A stretch of DNA of 64,000 bases from an uncultured Poribacteria bacterium (lineage in GTDB: Bacteria; Poribacteria; WGA-4E; WGA-3G). Of this stretch, positions 41,613 through 51,582 are shown piece after piece. The translations under genes and the position numbers were made by a program. How positions within the stretch are numbered: the stretch's first letter is position 1; the number at the start of each line of letters is the position of its first letter. The stretch covers positions 3,922,835 to 3,986,834 of the forward strand of contig OX638352.1 of the NCBI GenBank assembly GCA_951813545.1, in the 5' to 3' direction. Under the pieces are notes generated by a model, which was given only the letters and a program-made list of their open reading frames with translations, was not told the origin of the DNA and ran no database searches.

Positions 41613-42410
41613 ATGAAAACCATAGTCACAAGGTTAAAACTATTATGTGTCAGTTTAATGGTTATGAGCCTGATGTTTGTAGGTATCAGCTCTGCTAAAA
41701 TTGACTTTGGAGATTGCGTCGGCATGTGGCTCTTTGATGAGGGGAACGGTAAAAAAGCCGAAGATTCCTCCGGAACGGGCAATGACGGCACGATTGAAGG
41801 TGGTGCAAAATGGGTTAATGGCAAATTTGGCAAGGGTTTGAGCCTTAACGGTTCGGATGCTTACGTCGAAATTGCGCACGATGATTCTTTAAACGTTGGC
41901 GGTGAACATACGATTGCCCTTTGGTTTAAATTAGATAAGCCTCCCGCTGGCGGCATGGGTGTTGTGACCAAAGATGATTGGGCTCCTGGATTTTGGTGGG
42001 ATGGGGGTATAATCCGACATCACACGCATGACCCACCCGCCACGCTTCATTATATCGATGCGCCTTGGAGTCCAGATACAGACTGGCATCATGTTGCCGC
42101 TATCTGGGATGGTGAAGAGTTTATAATATATCTGGACGCTGATGAGATTGGTGCTGGTGTAACTGGGCCAAATTTAGGGAGGAACGCGTTAACCGACAAA
42201 CCCCTTTTAATAGGTATCTATCTCGCCACTGGACAACATGGTCAGTGGGGTGCGTTTCTCGGTGCAATAATTGACGATGTTGCCATCTTTAATGTGGCAT
42301 TGAGCAATGATGATATTGAAACCCTCATGAATGACGGATTAAAAACAGCAGCTGACATTGAACCTTCAGGTAAGCTCACAACAACTTGGGCTGCCATTAA
42401 AGCCGATTGA
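41613..42410 (+). CDS. Secreted LamG-domain protein with C-terminal GKLTTTW tag
   Basis: 265 aa. Signal peptide (about 1-29, ending ISSAK), then a typical LamG/concanavalin domain: GMWLFDEGNGKKAEDSSGTGNDGTIEGG, GEHTIALWFKLDKP, DTDWHHVAAIWDGEEFIIYLDADEIG, IDDVAIFNVALSNDDIETL. The last residues, PSGKLTTTWAAIKAD, echo the ends of the proteins at 19847 and 35416. AAGGAG precedes the ATG. Probably a surface or released glycan-binding protein. Confidence 0.85.
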   Translation: MKTIVTRLKLLCVSLMVMSLMFVGISSAKIDFGDCVGMWLFDEGNGKKAEDSSGTGNDGTIEGGAKWVNGKFGKGLSLNGSDAYVEIAHDDSLNVGGEHTIALWFKLDKPPAGGMGVVTKDDWAPGFWWDGGIIRHHTHDPPATLHYIDAPWSPDTDWHHVAAIWDGEEFIIYLDADEIGAGVTGPNLGRNALTDKPLLIGIYLATGQHGQWGAFLGAIIDDVAIFNVALSNDDIETLMNDGLKTAADIEPSGKLTTTWAAIKAD

Positions 42411-42515
42411 CCTACTCCGAAACCCAAAGATTGCGTTGGTTGGCAAGACCGAGTGGGGTTCAATACTGGGCACCCTCGGTCTTGTCGAAAGTATCATTAA
42501 ATGGGAGGAGTTTTT

Positions 42516-43274
42516 ATGTCACAACCCCCGATTTTTCATGCCTACACGTTTGGTGAACAGGAGCGGGAAAAATTAGATCGGGATGGACATTTTGTTTTGC
42601 CCGGCGTGCTCACACCCGATGCACAGGAAAACCTGACCCGTTCGCTATCGCATATTCATGAACTCTCTCGCACGCCGAAGGAAGGGCGTGAACCGAACCG
42701 ATTTTCTGCAGAATACGACAGTTATCTCGAAAGTCTGATTGCACATCCACAGATGCTTGAACTTGCTCGAAAGGTGTTGGGTGATAATATCCGATACGAT
42801 CATTGCGTGAGTCTTAATCGACCCGGCGGCAACGGTGGTATTGGCTGGCATAGCCACGGATACTCTGATGACGATCCGAATTTGGGGTTCGTCCGCATTT
42901 TCTTCTATGTCAACGGGTTTGAACCAGACAATGGCGGTTTGAAGGCTGTTCCCGGAAGTCATCTGTATCGGGATGCAAAAATCCAAGGACGAACGGATGA
43001 GGCACTGCGAGAAGGATGGTTGGCAGGCAAAACGCATCCAGAGACAGGGGAACACCTTGAAATTGAGGCGTTATCCGCACCACCGGGCACAGTCGCGTTG
43101 ATGTGGACGCATGCGGCACATGCTGTGTCACCAAGAAAAGAGGATAGTGACACGCGCTGGTGCGTTGTCTATGCTTATCGCAATCCGGGCAAACCCTCCG
43201 GTGCCCGTTGGATCACCCCCGAATTTGAGCGAAAACCGATTCCCGGTGCGGAAGGCTTGATGTCTCTTTATTAG
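42516..43274 (+). CDS. PhyH-type dioxygenase, tandem copy 1
   Basis: 252 aa Fe(II)/2-oxoglutarate oxygenase-like protein. N-terminal EREKLDRDGHFVLPGVLT, iron site in GIGWHSHGYSDDDP, then GGLKAVPGSHLYRD and the distal His region MWTHAAHAVSPRKEDSDTRW. About 75-80% identical by eye to the next gene, so a recent tandem duplicate. ATG 42516 follows GGAGGAG. Confidence 0.87.
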   Translation: MSQPPIFHAYTFGEQEREKLDRDGHFVLPGVLTPDAQENLTRSLSHIHELSRTPKEGREPNRFSAEYDSYLESLIAHPQMLELARKVLGDNIRYDHCVSLNRPGGNGGIGWHSHGYSDDDPNLGFVRIFFYVNGFEPDNGGLKAVPGSHLYRDAKIQGRTDEALREGWLAGKTHPETGEHLEIEALSAPPGTVALMWTHAAHAVSPRKEDSDTRWCVVYAYRNPGKPSGARWITPEFERKPIPGAEGLMSLY

Positions 43275-43325
43275 TGTCCGAGTAATCCTAAAGTCTACCA
43301 TAAAAGTGTAAACTTAGGAGTTTTT

Positions 43326-44084
43326 ATGTCACAAAACCCAATCTTTCATGATTACACCTTCGGAGGTCAAGAACGGAAAGAATTAGATCATGTTGGTCAT
43401 TTTGTGCTTCCCGGACTTTTGACTACTGATGCTCAGCAACAATTGACAGAATCCTTGGCTCGGATTGAATCGCTCATACCTGGCTGCCAAAAAGGGTATG
43501 AACCGAACCGATTTGCAGCTGAATATGATAGTTATCTCGAAAGTTTGATCCCACATCCGCAAATGCTTAAACTCGTCCGTCAAGTCCTTGGCGAAGAAAT
43601 CCGATACGATCACTGCGTCAGTCTCAATCGCTCCGGTGGCAATGGTGGTATCGGTTGGCACAGCCACGGATATTCAGATGATGATCCGCGTTTCGGTTTC
43701 GTCCGTATTTTTTTCTATGTCAGTGGATTCGATGCTGATGATGGTGGTTTGAAAGCAGTGCCCGGAAGCCATCTATACCGCGATCCCAAAATTCAGGGGG
43801 CAACAGATGAAACATTACGAGAGGGTTGGTTGGCAGGAAAAACGCATCCAGAGACGGGTGAACCGTTAGCAATCGAGGCATTATCGGTGCCGCCAAGAAC
43901 GGTCATATTGATGTGGACGCATGCAGCACATGCAGTGTCACCAAGAAAACAGGATAGCGACACACGATGGACGGTCGTTTATGCCTATCGCAACCCCGGC
44001 AGACCGACTCGTGTCCGATGGGTCACACCCGAATTTGAACGAAAACCGATCCCTGGTGCAGAGGGCTTGATGTCTCATTATTAA
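43326..44084 (+). CDS. PhyH-type dioxygenase, tandem copy 2
   Basis: 252 aa, same length and motifs as the previous gene (GIGWHSHGYSDDDP, MWTHAAHAVSPRKQ). Differences cluster in residues 15-55 and around PPRTVIL, so substrate range may differ. Spacing is 51 bp, with the same TTAGGAGTTTTTATG start context as copy 1. Confidence 0.87.
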   Translation: MSQNPIFHDYTFGGQERKELDHVGHFVLPGLLTTDAQQQLTESLARIESLIPGCQKGYEPNRFAAEYDSYLESLIPHPQMLKLVRQVLGEEIRYDHCVSLNRSGGNGGIGWHSHGYSDDDPRFGFVRIFFYVSGFDADDGGLKAVPGSHLYRDPKIQGATDETLREGWLAGKTHPETGEPLAIEALSVPPRTVILMWTHAAHAVSPRKQDSDTRWTVVYAYRNPGRPTRVRWVTPEFERKPIPGAEGLMSHY

Positions 44085-44155
44085 AGTAGTAGAAACACTC
44101 CGTCGTGCCGTAACCCAAAGTAGTAGGCACGCTCCGCCGTGCCGTAACCCGTAAC
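44084..44155. repeat. Two tandem copies of an AGTAGTAG...CCGTGCCGTAACCC repeat
   Basis: Copies begin near 44084 (AGTAGTAGAAACACTCCGTC) and 44117 (AGTAGTAGGCACGCTCCGCC), each ending GTGCCGTAACCC. A relative sits in the terminator loop at 21139-21170 and another, inverted, near 50980-51003. Confidence 0.7.
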
Positions 44156-44166
44156 CGAAAGCAGCC

Positions 44167-45591
44167 ATGCCAGAAAATAAACCGCACATTCTGTTTCTTA
44201 TCAACGACGAACACCGTCCCGATGTTCTGCCGATCGAAGGAGACACGGCTATCCGCACGCCGACGCTCTCTCGGTTTATGGATGAGGGTATCTACTTCCG
44301 CAACGCCTACACTCCCTCCCCGATTTGTGTCCCTGCACGCCAAAGTTTTCTCTCAGGACTCTATCCGCGTAACTGCGGAAGCCTCAACTTTGGCGATCCG
44401 ATGCCGACAGAGGTCCGAACGATTCCAGGACAATTGGGAAACTACGGGTACTATAGCTGCTGTGCGGGCAAGATGCACTTTGTCGGAACAGATGTGATGC
44501 ACGGCTGGCAGGAACGGGTAGGGCGCGACATCATTGGTAATAACGGTTACCCATACCCCCTTGTTAAGGATGAACACTACGCACGGACCGAACGGGAGCC
44601 AGGGACTGGACCGAAGCAGAACAAGGTGATTCAGGAAGTTCGAGATGCCCAACCCGGTTTGGGACAATGGATGATTCATGACCAATACAATGTAGATGGT
44701 GCGCTGCTGTTTCTTGAGGAGTATTTCGTTAACGCCTCTTACGATCGTCCGAAGTTCAATCCACTTTGTATGGCGGTAAGCCTCATAGCACCGCACTATC
44801 CGTATCAGTGCCCACTTGATCTGTTTACCTACTACATGCAGCGAGTGGAACCGATCGTTGAAGAACCGAACGAGCAATTTGGATACGACGATTTTTTCAG
44901 GGTCCGGGTCGGAGAAGATGTCACCTACCGTCAGGCGCACCGAGCAACCGCGGCGTATTACGGAATGATTGAGTGGATGGACGCACAATTCGGTCGGGTT
45001 ATTGAGAAACTGGAACATTTGAATGTCTTAGACGATTTCATCATCGTCTTTCTCTCTGACCACGGGGAGATGCTCGGCACAAAAGGACTTTGGGAGAAAC
45101 AGAGTTATTTTGAGGCTTCAGCACGGGTACCGCTTTCTATCTGGTATCCGAAGCGGTTTGGACGAGAACCGAAAATCATTGAGCAGAATGTATCATTGGT
45201 CGATCTGTTCCCGACTATATGCGAGTTGACAGAGATTTCTGCACCGGATGAACTTGATGGAAGCTCTCTCGTGCCACTTATTGAAGGAGATACATCGAAT
45301 TGGCATGATACCGTTTATAGTGAACTGTGGCGTGTCCAAAACGGTCCTTCTGTGATGGTCAAAGAAGGGAGTTTGAAGTACTTCCGATTCGACAATGACA
45401 AGGGATGGCCCGAACAGCTTTTTGATCTCTCCAAAGATCCGGATGAACGAAACAACTTGATTGACGCACCTGCCTATGCCGATGCCCTCTCAAAGCTGCG
45501 CGCAAAAGCTGACGCTTTGCCTGCGCCGCGCCGCAAAGATGAAAACAACAAATTCATTGACCCACATCGTCCGCTCACGTTATCAAATTAA
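44167..45591 (+). CDS. Sulfatase
   Basis: 474 aa, alkaline-phosphatase-fold sulfatase. The formylglycine motif is C54-V-P-A-R in SPICVPARQSFLSG; metal ligands are in LINDEHRPD and LSDHGEMLGTKGLWEKQSYFEASARVP. No signal peptide, so probably cytosolic, acting on imported sulfated sugars or similar. An anaerobic or aerobic maturase would be needed and is not in the window. The ribosome-binding site is weak. Confidence 0.9.
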   Translation: MPENKPHILFLINDEHRPDVLPIEGDTAIRTPTLSRFMDEGIYFRNAYTPSPICVPARQSFLSGLYPRNCGSLNFGDPMPTEVRTIPGQLGNYGYYSCCAGKMHFVGTDVMHGWQERVGRDIIGNNGYPYPLVKDEHYARTEREPGTGPKQNKVIQEVRDAQPGLGQWMIHDQYNVDGALLFLEEYFVNASYDRPKFNPLCMAVSLIAPHYPYQCPLDLFTYYMQRVEPIVEEPNEQFGYDDFFRVRVGEDVTYRQAHRATAAYYGMIEWMDAQFGRVIEKLEHLNVLDDFIIVFLSDHGEMLGTKGLWEKQSYFEASARVPLSIWYPKRFGREPKIIEQNVSLVDLFPTICELTEISAPDELDGSSLVPLIEGDTSNWHDTVYSELWRVQNGPSVMVKEGSLKYFRFDNDKGWPEQLFDLSKDPDERNNLIDAPAYADALSKLRAKADALPAPRRKDENNKFIDPHRPLTLSN

Positions 45592-45634
45592 AGTCGCACG
45601 CCGCAAATTTAGATGCTTCTATCTAAAGAATCTG

Positions 45635-46102
45635 TTATCTGATAAAAGTCACCATTTCTCCACTATAGGCATCTTTGATGCGTTGCGCGTGGTTCAAAAG
45701 CAGATCCAATTCTTGTATCTCTTGATAGGAGAAATATCCGTATTCGGTTGTTTCGCAACTCAGCCGGAGTTCACCACCCACAATTTCCGCTTCAAAGCAT
45801 AGAGCCACCAACTGGATTCTGTTTCCGTCTTGATACACAACTAACTCATCTGGGGTTGTGTAAATGCCGATTAAGCATTTTATCGCAACTTGCAAACCGG
45901 TTTCTTCTTCCACTTCTCGAATGCACGCCTCACTCGCGCTTTCACCTGACTCCATCCCTCCACTTGGTAGACACCATTGGTTGTTATCTTCTCTTCTCGT
46001 TAATAAAACCTTTTCGCGGCTCTTATCAAAAATAACCGCCGAACACCCAACGCGGATTGTACCATTTTTTCCGACGCGATGTCCCCTAATGATTTCAGCC
46101 AT
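45635..46102 (-). CDS. Nudix hydrolase
   Basis: 155 aa. The Nudix box is complete: GGMESGESASEACIREVEEE followed by TGL. The family hydrolyses nucleoside diphosphates linked to another group; substrate unknown. GGAG lies upstream of the ATG. Convergent with the sulfatase and unlinked to the ATPase behind it. Confidence 0.88.
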   Translation of the reverse strand: MAEIIRGHRVGKNGTIRVGCSAVIFDKSREKVLLTRREDNNQWCLPSGGMESGESASEACIREVEEETGLQVAIKCLIGIYTTPDELVVYQDGNRIQLVALCFEAEIVGGELRLSCETTEYGYFSYQEIQELDLLLNHAQRIKDAYSGEMVTFIR

Positions 46103-46154
46103 TTCTATTTCTCCATTCGTTATTAAAAAAATACGCGTTCATTCAATAGAAACA

Positions 46155-47558
46155 CTAAAATAGGTCGTTTGTCTCAATGAGAAAGACCTTCTCTTCTTTT
46201 ACCCTCTGTTTGAGCGCGTCTGTAAAGCCGCTTGCAGAGAACAACAAATACCGCGGGTTTCGGTTCCATCGATCAGGCACTTTCTTGGTCTTTTCAACGA
46301 GATGATTTAGGACGTTTTCTCCGACTGGAGCATTCCACCACTTGCACTCACCAAACGAGTGGCTTTCGTCAATGTTTTCTGTCAATACGTCAATCTCGAT
46401 GCTGCGTGCCCAATGTGCCCCGACCTGTTTGGGAGCGACCTTTAATTTTTCTGTCCAATAAAGGCTAATATATTGACGACAAATGTTTTCAAAAATCTCC
46501 CCCATATAGTGTGGGAGGTTCGGAGCAATTATCTCCTTATACACCAAATCTGCGTTTCCAGATTCGATGAGACTTCGATTCGGTAGCACGAACCGAAACC
46601 AGAATTTGACGTAGTTATCCGCGATTTTATAAAGTCCTTTTTTGCTTTTTTGAGGGGCTCGGTCGGTAACCGGTGTCTCGCGTTTGACTAACCTCAGTTC
46701 TCTAAGCACGCTCAGATATTTATTCACGTTCGTTGCGTCAAGTCCGACCCGTTGGGAAATCTCATTTAATCGCGTCGCGCCACCAGCGATCGCATGCAGC
46801 AAACTTGCGTATGTTCGCGGCTCTCTGAGTTCTGTGCGTAACAGGAAATTAACCTCGTCAAACAAGTATCCTTGAGGCGTGAGCAGTTCGTCTTTGATAT
46901 GCTGTTCAAGCGTTCTTTGTGAATCGTTTGTGGAACGCAACGCAAATTGATTGAGATACGCCGGAATACCGCCGAGGATGCCGTAAGTTATTAGTTTTTC
47001 CTTGAGAGAATATCCCGAAAAAAAATATCCACTATCGCGATAGGACAGCGGCATCAACTGAAGTTGACCAGTGCGTCGTCCATATAGCGGTGATCGTTCC
47101 GCCAATACCTCTCGCTCCATGAAACTCACCTGTGACCCGCACAGAATCAAGAAGAGTTTACTGTTTTTTCCGTGCAGGTCCCAAAAGCGTTGGATTAGAG
47201 ACGGGAGTGCGGCATTGTCTTCGCAGAGATATTGAAACTCATCAAGGACCAAAACAAGTCGTTCTTCTTGTGCTTGCTGTGCAAGGTAAATGAACGCCGA
47301 TTCCCAGTCATCAAAAACGAGACTTTGCAGCAGTGGATCATTGATAACATGCCTTGTAGTTTCAGTAAACTGACGGAGGTGATCTGGCTCTTTCAACTGG
47401 CTGGCAAGGAAATAGATACTCCTTTTATCTTTGCAAAACTGCGATAAAAGTTCAGTTTTCCCAACCCGTCTCCTACCATATAACACGAAAAATTCCGCTA
47501 TTTCTGAGTGAAACATTCGTTCTAAAACCGTGAGTTCTTGGTGTCGATCAATGAACAT
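46155..47558 (-). CDS. DUF234-type AAA ATPase (archaeal-ATPase family)
   Basis: 467 aa. Walker A VLYGRRRVGKTEL, Walker B LVLVLDEFQYL, sensor LILCGSQVSFM; then a winged-helix segment (ATRLNEISQRVGLDATNVNKYLSVLRELRLVKRE) and a C-terminal DUF234 domain whose EIDVLTEN...FGECKWW has the spacing of a PD-(D/E)XK nuclease. The family is common, mobile and mostly uncharacterised. GGGAG precedes the ATG. Tandem palindromic sites upstream may be its operator. Confidence 0.88.
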   Translation of the reverse strand: MFIDRHQELTVLERMFHSEIAEFFVLYGRRRVGKTELLSQFCKDKRSIYFLASQLKEPDHLRQFTETTRHVINDPLLQSLVFDDWESAFIYLAQQAQEERLVLVLDEFQYLCEDNAALPSLIQRFWDLHGKNSKLFLILCGSQVSFMEREVLAERSPLYGRRTGQLQLMPLSYRDSGYFFSGYSLKEKLITYGILGGIPAYLNQFALRSTNDSQRTLEQHIKDELLTPQGYLFDEVNFLLRTELREPRTYASLLHAIAGGATRLNEISQRVGLDATNVNKYLSVLRELRLVKRETPVTDRAPQKSKKGLYKIADNYVKFWFRFVLPNRSLIESGNADLVYKEIIAPNLPHYMGEIFENICRQYISLYWTEKLKVAPKQVGAHWARSIEIDVLTENIDESHSFGECKWWNAPVGENVLNHLVEKTKKVPDRWNRNPRYLLFSASGFTDALKQRVKEEKVFLIETNDLF

Positions 47559-47585
47559 AGGTTTTTCTCCCTAAAGACTTCAAAT

Positions 47586-47622
47586 TATTATACTCTAAAG
47601 TATTATACTCTAAAGTATAATT
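47586..47622. promoter_or_regulatory. Tandem palindromic operator-like sites
   Basis: TATTATACTCTAAAG occurs twice head to tail (47586-47600, 47601-47615), then TATAATT. Each unit forms the palindrome ATTATACT-CTAA-AGTATAAT with the next. It lies 28 bp before the ATPase start and 160 bp before the opposite gene. Confidence 0.6.
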
Positions 47623-47785
47623 AAAATCCAATAAAGTTAATGGTGCTTGCAGATATTTCACTTTTAATGATATACTATTGAGCAATCTTGAGGATAGTAG
47701 GACAGACGTTGATGTAGGGCAGTTGACAATAGGTGAGCATCGGACATCACCCGTACAGAAGAAAAGATGGAGGAAACATTCTATA

Positions 47786-50700
47786 ATGACACAGTTATTA
47801 CCTTTGAATGCTTCAATATGGATTCGCATCAGTTGCTTGGGTCTTATAATACTCTTGTTGGGGCTAACAATTACACTACAACCTGCTGATGCTGAGAAAC
47901 TTCGGTTTGACCGCGATATTCTGCCGATCTTGTCGGATAAATGCTTTGCCTGCCACGGTCCCGATTCGGCGGTACGGCAAGCCAACCTACGGCTTGACAC
48001 TAAGGAAGGCGCGTTCTCAGCACCGAGTGGCTATCCGATCATTGTCCCCGGTGAACCGGAAAACAGCGAACTGGTACTGCGCATAACACATGAGAATATT
48101 GACCAGCGGATGCCTCCACAAATTTCCAATCGGCAGCCGACACAGGAACAGATCGACACACTCATCCAGTGGGTTGCTGAAGGTGCCGAATGGGAGGAAC
48201 ACTGGGTCTACAAACTCCCTGAACGGGTTGAACCACCTGTTGTCGAAAACGCAGCGTGGGTTCGCAACCCTATTGACGCTTTTATACTTGGCAAATTAGA
48301 GACAGAAGGTCTTACACCGTCAGCAGAGGCGAACAAACGGACGCTCATTCGTCGTTTAAATTTTGACCTGACTGGATTGCTGCCTACACCTGCTGAAGTG
48401 GAACAGTTCTTAAGGGATGAAAGCCCTGATGCCTATGAATCACTCGTCAATAGGCTTCTGACCGAACCACAGTACGGTGAGCGTATGGCGATGTACTGGC
48501 TCGATCTGGTGCGCTATGCGGATACGAGCGGTTACCATGCTGACGAAAACGTGAGTGTTTGGCCCTATCGGGACTATGTCATAAAAGCGTTTAATGATAA
48601 CATGCCGTTTGATCAGTTCGCAGTGGAAAACCTTGCTGGCGATCTCCTACCAAATACTACGCTTGAACAGAAAGTTGCCTCCGGTTATAACCGCCTGAAT
48701 CAGACAACCTCAGAGGGCGGCGCACAAGCGAAGGAATATCTTGCAATCTATGCAGCAGACCGAGTACGGACAACTGCATCCGTCTGGTTAGGCGCGACCC
48801 TTGGCTGTGCGCAGTGTCACGATCATAAGTTCGATCCGTTCACCGCGAAGGATTTTTATAGTTTCGCTGCATTCTTTGCTGATGTCAAGGGACCTGGGGT
48901 ATACGGTGGTGGCAGCAAATGGGAACCCGTCGTTATGTTACCCACATCGGCACAAGAATCAGCACTGCGAGAAATTGACGACGAATTGGCAAAGTTAGAA
49001 CAGGTGTTCAAGGCATCGTCTCCGGGATTGGAAGCGGAACAGGCAGCGTGGGAGAACGAGGTTCTTTCACTTCTCGAATCGACGGAATCTACTGATTTTG
49101 CTTGGGTGGACGATGCACAAGCGAACGGCGGTAGGACCGAAGGCACATGGACGTTTGTCGGCAAGAATGAAGCACCTGTTTTCAGTAAGCTGCTATCACG
49201 CCGCCAGACAGCGGAAGCCGAACAGACAGCCCAACATGCCTTCCGAGGTGCCAATCGAAAGTTCACTTTGGCAGAGGGCGACAAGTTATTTGCTTATATC
49301 TGGATTGATCCCGAAGCACCTCCAGAAACAGTTATGCTCCAATGGAACGACGGAAGTTGGGATCACCGCGCTTTTTGGGGTGAGGATAAAATTGAATTCG
49401 GTGGAATTGGCAATGATACACCTGCTCACAAACCGATGGGGCTTCTGCCAGCAGTCGGCGAATGGGTTCGTCTTGAGGTTGATCCAGCGGATGTTGGATT
49501 GGAACCCGGAAGTGTTCTCAATGGGATGGGTTTCGCGCAGTTTGGCGGCACCGCTTATTGGGACATGGCGGGTATCGCAACCACTCGCGGCTCAGCGGTA
49601 AAACACACCCATACGGAACAGGTCATTGCAGCACTTCAGGTGGATTCCTCTGTTAGAACGACAAGTCAGCGCGAGCAGATTGCGGCGGAGTATCGCCGAA
49701 TCACGCCTGCACTTGATGGCATACGAAATCAGATGGCGGATTTGCGGAGGCAGAAAGCCGAGATAGAAAAAGAAATCCCTTACTCGCTCACGACTGAATC
49801 CACGCTACCGCGCACGACACGTGTGCTACCACGAGGCAACTGGTTGGACGATTCCGGTGAAATCGTCGAACCGATGATACCGGCGTTCCTCGGTGACTTG
49901 GGTATCAAAAACCGTCGTCCGACCCGATTGGAGCTTGCACAGTGGGTAGTGTCGAAGGAAAATCCACTGACGGCGCGCGCCTTTGTTAACCGTGTCTGGG
50001 CACTCTATTTTGGAACAGGATTGTCCCGCGTCTTAGATGACCTTGGTGCACAAGGCGAACCGCCGGTGCATCCGGAACTCCTCGACTGGCTCGCAGTCGA
50101 GTTTATGGAGAGTGGATGGAACATCAAACACGTCGTGAAGCTCATCGTCACCTCAAATACTTATCGCCAATCGTCGAAACCGACTGAGGTGCTACGCGAA
50201 AAAGATGCTTATAATCGCTTGCTGGCACGTCAATCAAGTTGGCGGTTGGATGCAGAGGTTGTCCGAGACAACGCCTTGCTATTAAGTGGTCTTCTTGTTC
50301 CCAAAATTGGTGGTCCGAGTGTCCGCCCCTACCAGCCGAAGGGATATTATTCAAACCTAAATTTCCCGAAACGTGTCTATGCCCATGATACAGGAGAAAG
50401 CCAGTATCGCCGCGGACTCTATACACACTGGCAGCGGACTTTCTTACATCCAAGTATGATGGCGTTTGACGCACCGAGCCGTCAGGAGTGTACTGCTGAG
50501 CGTGCAACCTCTAATACACCGATGCAGGCACTGACTTTACTCAACGACCCAACTTACGTTGAGACGGCGCGTGTCTTTGCGGCTCGGATTCTCAGTGAAG
50601 GTGGTGAGTCCATCACGGATCGTATCAACTGGGCGTATCAGTGGACATTATCTCGTCTACCACAGCCGCAGGAACTGGAGATTATGACAAATCTCTATGA

Positions 50701-50863
50701 AAAACATCAAGCCGAATACACTGCCAATCTTGATGCTGCCGGCGCGCTTGTCGCAACAGGCGAAGCACCCGTGACTGAAGACGTTGCGACCGACCAATTA
50801 GCAGCGTGGACTTCCGTGGCACGGGTAATACTGAACCTGCATGAGACGATTACGCGATATTAG
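47786..50863 (+). CDS. Secreted cytochrome-type DUF1549/DUF1553 protein
   Basis: 1025 aa from ATG 47786, which follows GGAGG; an upstream in-frame start at 47678 adds 36 polar residues before the signal segment. Order: signal segment (about 8-32), PSCyt1 with CFACHGPD, DUF1549/PSCyt2 with CAQCHDHKFDPF, a spacer of about 280 residues including a beta-rich part and a coiled coil, and DUF1553/PSD1 (NPLTARAFVNRVWALYFG; ATSNTPMQALTLLNDPTYVE). Exported and probably haem-carrying. The DUF1501 gene at 51847 is its usual partner, about 1 kb downstream, separated by toxin-antitoxin debris. Confidence 0.9.
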   Translation: MTQLLPLNASIWIRISCLGLIILLLGLTITLQPADAEKLRFDRDILPILSDKCFACHGPDSAVRQANLRLDTKEGAFSAPSGYPIIVPGEPENSELVLRITHENIDQRMPPQISNRQPTQEQIDTLIQWVAEGAEWEEHWVYKLPERVEPPVVENAAWVRNPIDAFILGKLETEGLTPSAEANKRTLIRRLNFDLTGLLPTPAEVEQFLRDESPDAYESLVNRLLTEPQYGERMAMYWLDLVRYADTSGYHADENVSVWPYRDYVIKAFNDNMPFDQFAVENLAGDLLPNTTLEQKVASGYNRLNQTTSEGGAQAKEYLAIYAADRVRTTASVWLGATLGCAQCHDHKFDPFTAKDFYSFAAFFADVKGPGVYGGGSKWEPVVMLPTSAQESALREIDDELAKLEQVFKASSPGLEAEQAAWENEVLSLLESTESTDFAWVDDAQANGGRTEGTWTFVGKNEAPVFSKLLSRRQTAEAEQTAQHAFRGANRKFTLAEGDKLFAYIWIDPEAPPETVMLQWNDGSWDHRAFWGEDKIEFGGIGNDTPAHKPMGLLPAVGEWVRLEVDPADVGLEPGSVLNGMGFAQFGGTAYWDMAGIATTRGSAVKHTHTEQVIAALQVDSSVRTTSQREQIAAEYRRITPALDGIRNQMADLRRQKAEIEKEIPYSLTTESTLPRTTRVLPRGNWLDDSGEIVEPMIPAFLGDLGIKNRRPTRLELAQWVVSKENPLTARAFVNRVWALYFGTGLSRVLDDLGAQGEPPVHPELLDWLAVEFMESGWNIKHVVKLIVTSNTYRQSSKPTEVLREKDAYNRLLARQSSWRLDAEVVRDNALLLSGLLVPKIGGPSVRPYQPKGYYSNLNFPKRVYAHDTGESQYRRGLYTHWQRTFLHPSMMAFDAPSRQECTAERATSNTPMQALTLLNDPTYVETARVFAARILSEGGESITDRINWAYQWTLSRLPQPQELEIMTNLYEKHQAEYTANLDAAGALVATGEAPVTEDVATDQLAAWTSVARVILNLHETITRY

Positions 50864-51029
50864 GGAATCAGATTGTCTTGTTCAATTCAGCATGGTTTGC
50901 GGTTAATAATGCATTTTTGTTATTGTATTGTAATTAACGTGTTATTATAATTAACGTAAGTTTGAACTTTTGAATTATAATGGACACTCCACAGTGTGCC
51001 TACGGCGAAAATACTGGTAGGAGAAAATC

Positions 51030-51398
51030 ATGCAAACAAACATCTTCACTTTACCGGTCAGTCTTGAACAGGTTGCTGCCTTGATTAAACGAATGCACCC
51101 AGAAGACCGACAACAGCTGCTAGCAATGGTACCCGAGTTGGCTACCGATGCAGTCAAGCAAAAAAAGTTGCTTGACGAGGCGAATCAAACTGTTGAGCAA
51201 CTCAAAGAGGATCTTTTGACGGAATTCAAAGGAGAGCCGTTATCCTCGGATGAACCTTTCTTAGATGGATTCACCCTTGGACAATACCTTGAGTTATCTG
51301 AGGCGGAGCGAGCGAAACTTTGGAACGAATGGAGTGAATTAGCACTTGAAGACATAGAAGAGGTGGAGGTTCGTCCGGATGCGCTGCCTGCTAGATAA
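51030..51398 (+). CDS. Small protein, putative antitoxin
   Basis: 122 aa, acidic, helical. The start TNIFTLPVSLEQVAALIKRM and the following helix resemble small antitoxin-like proteins found before PIN-like toxin genes in cyanobacteria and relatives. It overlaps the next, broken frame by 20 bp, the usual arrangement of such pairs. GGAG precedes ATG 51030. The function is inferred from context only. Confidence 0.5.
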   Translation: MQTNIFTLPVSLEQVAALIKRMHPEDRQQLLAMVPELATDAVKQKKLLDEANQTVEQLKEDLLTEFKGEPLSSDEPFLDGFTLGQYLELSEAERAKLWNEWSELALEDIEEVEVRPDALPAR

Positions 51399-51582
51399 AG
51401 TTACAGCACGCCATATCATGGAAGGGATGCTAAAACTTGTCGAAGGACGCACAGTGACATCAACTGAGTTGTTTGCTCTTTACTTCTACCAACGTGCTCA
51501 CTCCGATGGGATACTGAACCTGAACTTCAAGAGGCTTTTGAGGAAGCCGTGGAAGATTATCTGGAAACGTGTGAAAGACTAA
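51379..51582 (+). pseudogene. Truncated toxin-like gene, 5' part
   Basis: The first about 43 codons (MRCLLDKVTARHIMEG... to YQRAHSDG) look like the start of a PIN-like toxin; then the frame runs into unrelated sequence that is the 3' half of another gene in a different frame. A deletion probably joined the two. Confidence 0.45.

Noticed and set aside
47678..47785. 36-residue N-terminal extension of the 1025-aa cytochrome protein
   Set aside because: It is polar, precedes the signal segment and lacks a ribosome-binding site; ATG 47786 has GGAGG.
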